Part shown: positions 12,779-16,102 of the stretch, one piece after another
Position numbering within the stretch: the first letter of the stretch is position 1
How the letters are laid out: every line of letters begins with the position of its first letter
Assembly: GCA_023416575.1 (NCBI GenBank)
Contig: JAEZHL010000264.1
Coordinates: 1 to 16,102, forward strand
Source of the DNA: Pseudomonadota bacterium
Lineage (GTDB): Bacteria > Pseudomonadota > Alphaproteobacteria > Rhizobiales > Hyphomicrobiaceae
DNA: 16,102 bases
Direction of reading: 5' to 3'
Notes under the pieces: generated by a model
Told to the model about the DNA's origin: nothing
The model's input: only the letters and a program-made list of their open reading frames with translations
Databases searched by the model: none
Translations under genes and position numbers: made by a program

Positions 12779-13316
12779 TGGCCTGCTGGGTGAAATACCC
12801 AGCCTGAGGGCCTTCGCGCGCTCGATCACAGGTAATCCGGATCGCGCCGACGATCTTGTCCAAGAGACCTTGGTCAAGGCGTGGGCGAACAGGAACCGCT
12901 ACACCCAGGGCACCAATCTCAGGGCTTGGCTGTTCACGATTTTGCGCAATACCTTCTACTCGGAATTCCGAAAACTCACCCGAGAGATTTCCGACACCGA
13001 GGGCCGGTTCGCGGCGACGCTCGCCCAGCAGGCATCTCAGCTCGCGCACCTGGATTTGGAGGAGTTCAAGCGGGCATTCGCGCAGCTCCCTGAAGATCAG
13101 CGCGAAGCCTTGTTTCTCATCGGAGCTTCGGGGTTCTCCTACGAGGAGGCGGCAGCCATTTGCGGTTGCGCGGTCGGCACGATGAAGAGCCGTACCAATC
13201 GCGCCCGCCAGAAGCTGGCCACAATCCTCGAAGTGCAGTCTCCGGATGATTTCGGACCCGATGCCATCGATGCGGCCGCACTGGCCATGCCGCAGAAGCG
13301 GGCCGCCAGGAGCTGA
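12741..13316 (+). CDS. ecfG: EcfG-family RNA polymerase sigma factor (191 aa)
   Basis: ECF15/EcfG sigma factor of the general stress response. Region 2 is at about 15-80: SLRAFARSIT, DDLVQETLVKAWANRNRY (37-54), NLRAWLFTILRNTFYSEFRK (59-78). Region 4 is at about 108-160: FAQLPEDQREALFLIGASG (113-131) and a helix-turn-helix YEEAAAICGCAVGTMKSRTNRARQ. The region 2-4 linker (81-107) is acidic and holds the NepR contact surface in relatives. The ATG at 12741 (GAAGGAAGAAG upstream) lies inside nepR. It would direct polymerase to the GGAAC/CGTT promoters seen throughout the window. Confidence 0.94.
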   Translation: MAPPTTTEASFRDGLLGEIPSLRAFARSITGNPDRADDLVQETLVKAWANRNRYTQGTNLRAWLFTILRNTFYSEFRKLTREISDTEGRFAATLAQQASQLAHLDLEEFKRAFAQLPEDQREALFLIGASGFSYEEAAAICGCAVGTMKSRTNRARQKLATILEVQSPDDFGPDAIDAAALAMPQKRAARS

Positions 13317-13379
13317 TCTGCCCTGATCCCCCGCCACTATCCCAGGCCAACGCGGCGCGCGGCAGAAAACTGGTGCAGC

Positions 13380-13886
13380 TCAGCGCCGGAGCCGGCGGCC
13401 GAACAGAAAGCTGGCGACGAACACAAGCCCCACGAACTGTAGCGGTGTCAGCTGCCGCGTGACTTCGCTCGAGGCGCTGACAATGAGGCTTTCGGTGCGG
13501 AAACCGGAATCGGCGAGCATTCTGGCGACGCCGCCGAGATCCACGCCCAGATTGCTTGGCATGTCCCCAGTAAGGGCTTCCGCTTCCTCGGGCGGGGCTT
13601 GTTCCGAAACGGCCTGCGCGGACTGCGGATGGCTGCTCCACGAAGCCCTGATCAGCACCACGGCGGCCACGCTGGCGTAGAACGCGGTGATGATCAGAGC
13701 CGCCGCGACCGCGGACAGTGCGTCCTCGAGCCACCAGAATGCTGCCAGTGTCAGAAAAACGATCGCCATCAGCAATGCAAAGACGGCAACAACATAGGCC
13801 AGCGCCGAGCGCGCCGTTTCCTGGATTTCCTCGCGAGCACTTGCTTTGGCGCGATTGAGCCAGCGCTGGACGAATGAAACTGCCAC
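13380..13886 (-). CDS. Three-span membrane protein (168 aa), possibly phage-holin-superfamily-like
   Basis: Membrane segments at about 29-53 (ALAYVVAVFALLMAIVFLTL), about 56-80 (ALSAVAAALIITAFYASVAA) and about 150-163 (QFVGLVFVASFLFG), with an amphipathic N-terminal helix (WLNRAKASAREEIQETARS) before the first. The first two spans resemble the DUF1469/holin-superfamily III layout common in rhizobial stress regions, but I am not certain. Residues 82-130 form a polar, acidic linker. GTG start at 13886 with GGAAGGG 7 bases upstream. EcfG promoter at 13969-13994. Convergent with ecfG across 63 bases without a clear terminator. Confidence 0.75.
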   Translation of the reverse strand: MAVSFVQRWLNRAKASAREEIQETARSALAYVVAVFALLMAIVFLTLAAFWWLEDALSAVAAALIITAFYASVAAVVLIRASWSSHPQSAQAVSEQAPPEEAEALTGDMPSNLGVDLGGVARMLADSGFRTESLIVSASSEVTRQLTPLQFVGLVFVASFLFGRRLRR

Positions 13887-13968
13887 GGGTTGCCCTTCCA
13901 GGTCGATTCCTGACCGCCTTGCATCAGGGGACGAAGCGCTCGAGCGCCTGCTTCGGGCCCCGGATGAG

Positions 13969-13994
13969 AACGCCAGGGCCCGTCAGTGCGTTCC
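13969..13994 (-). promoter_or_regulatory. EcfG promoter for the 13380-13886 gene
   Basis: Minus strand: GGAAC (RC of 13990-13994), 17-base spacer, CGTT (RC of 13969-13972). Perfect boxes, 83 bases before the GTG start. Confidence 0.7.
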
Positions 13995-14038
13995 TCATTG
14001 GTGAGCAGCGCGGTTACCGAGCAGCCGTCTGCATGCCC

Positions 14039-14063
14039 GGAACCCTTCCCGTTGTCGATCGTT
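14039..14063 (+). promoter_or_regulatory. EcfG promoter for the PRC-barrel gene
   Basis: GGAAC at 14039-14043, 16-base spacer, CGTT at 14060-14063. Perfect consensus, 37 bases before the GTG at 14100. The same stretch read on the other strand also fits GGAAC-N16-GGTT (RC of 14041-14065), so the site is nearly dyad-symmetric. Confidence 0.75.
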
Positions 14064-14065
14064 CC
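14041..14065 (-). promoter_or_regulatory. Overlapping minus-strand EcfG site
   Basis: Minus strand: GGAAC (RC of 14061-14065), 16-base spacer, GGTT (RC of 14041-14044). It would give a second, distal start for the 13380-13886 gene, and may only reflect chance symmetry. Confidence 0.35.
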
Positions 14066-14099
14066 AAACCCATGCTGGAAGTCTCAGAGGAGATCCAAC

Positions 14100-14657
14100 G
14101 TGAGGAAGATCATTGCTTTGTCCGCGGCCTTGAGCGTGCTTAGCGCCACCGCCGCCGTGTCTCAGATCCAGAGTCCGGAACCGCAGCAATCCACCCCCCC
14201 GGCGGCGACTGGACAGCCACAGACAACAACACCTCCCGTCGGTACGCCACCGACACCTCAGATGCAGCCACCCTCTGCCACTGCTCCCAGCCCGCCGAGC
14301 GGTCCCGGTCAGCAGAGTTTCCTGAACCAGCAGCAGCCTGGTCAGATGCTGGCGTCGGACCTCATGCGGCGGAGCATCCACGGTTCCAATAACGAGCGGA
14401 TCGGCGAGGTCAGCGACCTGCTGGTGACGCCGAACGGCGAAATCGTCGCCGCACTGGTGGGCGTCGGCGGCTTCCTCGGCATCGGCGAGAAAACCGTCGC
14501 CATCCCGTTCAACAGCCTGCAGCGTGCTCCTGGCTCGGATCAGCTGACGGCAAGCTTTTCCCGCCAAGACCTCGAGAACGCGCCGCAGTTCGTCACGACC
14601 CGCGGCCGGAGCAGTGACACCGGGACCAGCGGAAGCAAGTCTGGAACGCAGCGATAA
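14100..14657 (+). CDS. Exported PRC-barrel domain protein (185 aa)
   Basis: An N-terminal signal peptide (VRKIIALSAALSVLSATAAVS, predicted cleavage around residues 19-21) is followed by a Pro/Thr/Gln-rich disordered linker (22-80) and a PRC-barrel domain at about 82-165: MLASDLMRRSIHGSNNERIGEVSDLLVTPNG, ALVGVGGFLGIGEKTVAIPF, ending DLENAPQF. The tail is Ser/Gly/Thr-rich. PRC-barrels bind RNA or proteins in other settings; periplasmic versions in rhizobia have no established role. Start is GTG 14100 (AGAGGAGA upstream), in frame with an open frame back to 13986 that would bury the signal peptide. Perfect EcfG promoter upstream. Confidence 0.88.
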   Translation: MRKIIALSAALSVLSATAAVSQIQSPEPQQSTPPAATGQPQTTTPPVGTPPTPQMQPPSATAPSPPSGPGQQSFLNQQQPGQMLASDLMRRSIHGSNNERIGEVSDLLVTPNGEIVAALVGVGGFLGIGEKTVAIPFNSLQRAPGSDQLTASFSRQDLENAPQFVTTRGRSSDTGTSGSKSGTQR

Positions 14658-14665
14658 AGAACGAC

Positions 14666-14701
14666 AGGGCGGCCTTCGACGTTTTGCGTATGGGCCGCCC
14701 T
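14666..14701 (+). terminator. Weak hairpin after the PRC-barrel gene
   Basis: 9-bp stem AGGGCGGCC / GGCCGCCCT around an 18-base loop, between the PRC-barrel and DUF892 genes, with no T run. It could be a partial terminator or attenuator. Confidence 0.35.
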
Positions 14702-14767
14702 CGGCGCGCCTTTCAGTCTTTCCGGTTTCTTGCCTTGAACGGAAAGTCACACCAAGGAGACTTGACA

Positions 14768-15256
14768 ATGCCGATGAGATCCATGGACGAGCTGTTCGTC
14801 CACTCACTGCAGGACATGTACTCAGCGGAGAAGCGAATTCTCCAATCGCTGCCCAACATGGCCAAGAATGTGGGCACGAGCGAGCTCAAGCAGGCACTCG
14901 AGCGGCACAAGGACGAGACACAGACGCACGTGCAGCGCCTCGAGGAAGTGTTCAAGATGATCGGCCAGAAGCCCAAGGGCGTCGAGTGTAAGGCCATCCA
15001 GGGCATCATCGAGGAAGCCAAGCAAGAGATGGACGAGATCGAGGACGAAGACGTCTGCGATGCCGCCATCATCGCATCGGCCCAAGCGGTCGAGCACTAC
15101 GAGATCTCCCGCTACGGCACGCTGACCGCCTGGGCCAAGGCGCTCGGTCATCAGGATGCGGCCAACCTCCTGCATCAGACCCTGGAGGAAGAGAAGCGTA
15201 CTGACATGATGCTGACGAAGATGGCCAAGGATAAGGTCAATAAAAACGCTGCCTGA
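14768..15256 (+). CDS. Ferritin-like DUF892 protein, YciE/YciF type (162 aa)
   Basis: Member of the DUF892 ferritin-like family (E. coli YciE/YciF). The family opening is evident: DELFVHSLQDMYSAEKRILQSLPNMAK (7-33), followed by ALERHKDETQTHVQRLEEVF (43-62), AVEHYEISRYGTL (107-119) and LEEEKRTDMML (139-149). These four helices carry Glu and His residues at the spots expected for a di-metal site (E21, E50, H54, E109, H110, E140 region), but the activity in this family is not settled. Cytoplasmic, 162 residues as expected. ATG 14768 with AAGGAGA 8 bases upstream; the in-frame upstream extension is not coding-like. No own EcfG site, so probably transcribed with the PRC-barrel gene. Strong terminator follows. 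Confidence 0.9.
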   Translation: MPMRSMDELFVHSLQDMYSAEKRILQSLPNMAKNVGTSELKQALERHKDETQTHVQRLEEVFKMIGQKPKGVECKAIQGIIEEAKQEMDEIEDEDVCDAAIIASAQAVEHYEISRYGTLTAWAKALGHQDAANLLHQTLEEEKRTDMMLTKMAKDKVNKNAA

Positions 15257-15278
15257 CGGCGACAGCACGACCAAAGAA

Positions 15279-15310
15279 GAAGGGCTGGCGTTTCGGCGCC
15301 AGCCCTTTCT
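15279..15310. terminator. Intrinsic terminator
   Basis: Stem of 10 bp, extended by A-T and G-T pairs (AGGGCTGGCG at 15281-15290 with CGCCAGCCCT at 15297-15306), 6-base loop TTTCGG, then TTCTC. On the other strand the hairpin is followed by TTCTTCTTT, so it can serve both the DUF892 gene and the convergent membrane fusion gene. Confidence 0.75.
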
Positions 15311-15345
15311 CATGCCTATAGACAGGCCGGATGCTCTTAAAACCC

Positions 15346-16102
15346 TCAGCCGGCTGGCGAGGACGGGATGCCGGACGTCACATCGGGCCGGAAGAAAACG
15401 TCCGTGCGCATTCCGGGAAGCAGCGGCGGGCGGCCATCCAGATCGACCATGACCTCGAGGATGTCGACGTCAGTCGGCCTGCGCGGCCCACGGCTGCTGA
15501 GCCGGGGTGGCCCCACATAGCCGGCGAGGCTCGAAACCTTGCCCTCGAAATCGCGCCCCGGGAAAGCATCCGAACGCACAACGACCCGCTGGCCGACCCG
15601 CACCTTGCTGACATCGCGCTCTTCGACCTCGGCCCTGACCCGGAGGGCGGTCACGTCGCCGACCGTCAGCGCAATGACCTCCGGCGAAGGCGTCAGCAGC
15701 TCACCGGCCTTGACATTGACCTGCAGCACGGCGCCATCGATCGGCGCGCGAATCCGCGTGCGATTGAAGGCGATCTCCGCCAGCCGGACCTCGGCACGCG
15801 CCTGCACCAGCGCCGATTCCAGTCGCGTCGGCAGCGGCATGCCGGACGTGGCAGCGACGCGAGCGAGCTCCAGACGCTCCTGCTCGACTCTCTCACCAGC
15901 GGCGGTCAGAGCCGTCCGGGCGCGCGCCACATCTTCCTGCGTCGCGCCACTCGTGCGCCGCAGGGCGAGCAGCCGGTCGAGATCGACCTGGGCCCCATGA
16001 AGGGAACGCGCTGCGGCGGCCAGTCGATCCTCGGCGGCGCGGCGATCCTGAGCCTGCCTGCCGACGCTCTCCGCGTCACGGTCACGGCGGCGCACGGCCT
16101 CC
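15346..16102 (-). CDS. HlyD-type membrane fusion protein, 5' part outside window
   Basis: C-terminal 250 or so residues of a periplasmic adaptor of an efflux or secretion system; the frame stays open to the window edge, so the start and N-terminal membrane segment are missing. Order visible: a coiled-coil hairpin with alanine/arginine/glutamate-rich helices (RRAAEDRLAAAARSLHGAQ and TALTAAGERVEQERLELARV), then the second half of the lipoyl-like domain, RIRAPIDGAVLQVNVKAGELL, then a beta-barrel domain (ALRVRAEVEERDVSKVRVGQ, VVVRSDAFPG) and a C-terminal domain ending PGMRTDVFFRP. This resembles MFPs that partner ABC or RND transporters; the partner would lie outside the window. Convergent with the DUF892 gene through a shared terminator. 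Confidence 0.85.
   Translation of the reverse strand, partial: EAVRRRDRDAESVGRQAQDRRAAEDRLAAAARSLHGAQVDLDRLLALRRTSGATQEDVARARTALTAAGERVEQERLELARVAATSGMPLPTRLESALVQARAEVRLAEIAFNRTRIRAPIDGAVLQVNVKAGELLTPSPEVIALTVGDVTALRVRAEVEERDVSKVRVGQRVVVRSDAFPGRDFEGKVSSLAGYVGPPRLSSRGPRRPTDVDILEVMVDLDGRPPLLPGMRTDVFFRPDVTSGIPSSPAG

Noticed and set aside
12654..13337. 227-residue minus-strand open frame
   Set aside because: Antisense to nepR-ecfG, whose family assignment is certain.
13995..14807. 270-residue minus-strand open frame
   Set aside because: Antisense to the PRC-barrel gene, Arg/Gly/Ser-biased, no start context.
1..16102. Search for CRISPR arrays, tRNA or rRNA genes, insertion sequences and phage integration sites
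   Set aside because: None seen. The only tandem repeat is the in-frame KGG repeat; no transposase or integrase was found.

Overview
The window looks like an accessory stress-response island of an alphaproteobacterium, most likely of the order Hyphomicrobiales (Rhizobiales). The reasons are the divergent phyR / nepR-ecfG locus at 11553-13316 (the core of the alphaproteobacterial general stress response, GSR), the GC-rich coding style, a ku-ligD end-joining pair, and many small rhizobial-type stress proteins (KGG-repeat, DUF892, PRC-barrel, DUF378, DUF1328, DUF883, Hsp20). I cannot name the genus.

Layout. 1-930: an unknown gene (-) and a small unknown gene (+) divergent from paired EcfG-type promoters. 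952-1683: alpha/beta hydrolase-fold protein. 1801-1927: EcfG-type promoter, a short two-hairpin C-rich RNA and a strong terminator, a candidate GsrN-like stress sRNA. 2046-3483: an overlapping pair, a small His-rich protein and a DUF6745 protein. 3693-4753: a small acidic protein, two DUF1328-type membrane proteins and a DUF883/ElaB-type anchored protein. 4824-5131 (-): two very small hydrophilic proteins in an operon. 5398-9511: KGG-repeat protein, proline-rich small protein, Ku and LigD, apparently one transcription unit. 9562-10011: MarR regulator. 10231-10473 (-): DUF378 membrane protein. 10692-11282: Hsp20, convergent with a 58-residue membrane protein. 11553-13316: PhyR (-) and NepR-EcfG (+). 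13380-13886 (-): membrane protein. 14100-15256: PRC-barrel secreted protein and DUF892 ferritin-like protein. 15346-end (-): 3' part of an HlyD-type membrane fusion protein.

How it fits together. I read the sequence for the EcfG promoter (-35 GGAAC, 16-17 bases, -10 CGTT/GGTT). Sixteen candidates turned up, nearly all in front of a gene and correctly oriented, including five divergent pairs. In the known GSR, phosphorylated PhyR binds the anti-sigma factor NepR and frees EcfG. On that model the whole window is a regulatory hub surrounded by its own regulon: protein protection (Hsp20), desiccation/osmotic proteins (KGG), membrane and envelope proteins, DNA double-strand break repair (Ku/LigD), ferritin-like protein and a regulatory RNA. 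No PhyK-type histidine kinase is present in the window. Promoter calls are pattern matches by eye and need computational and experimental confirmation.
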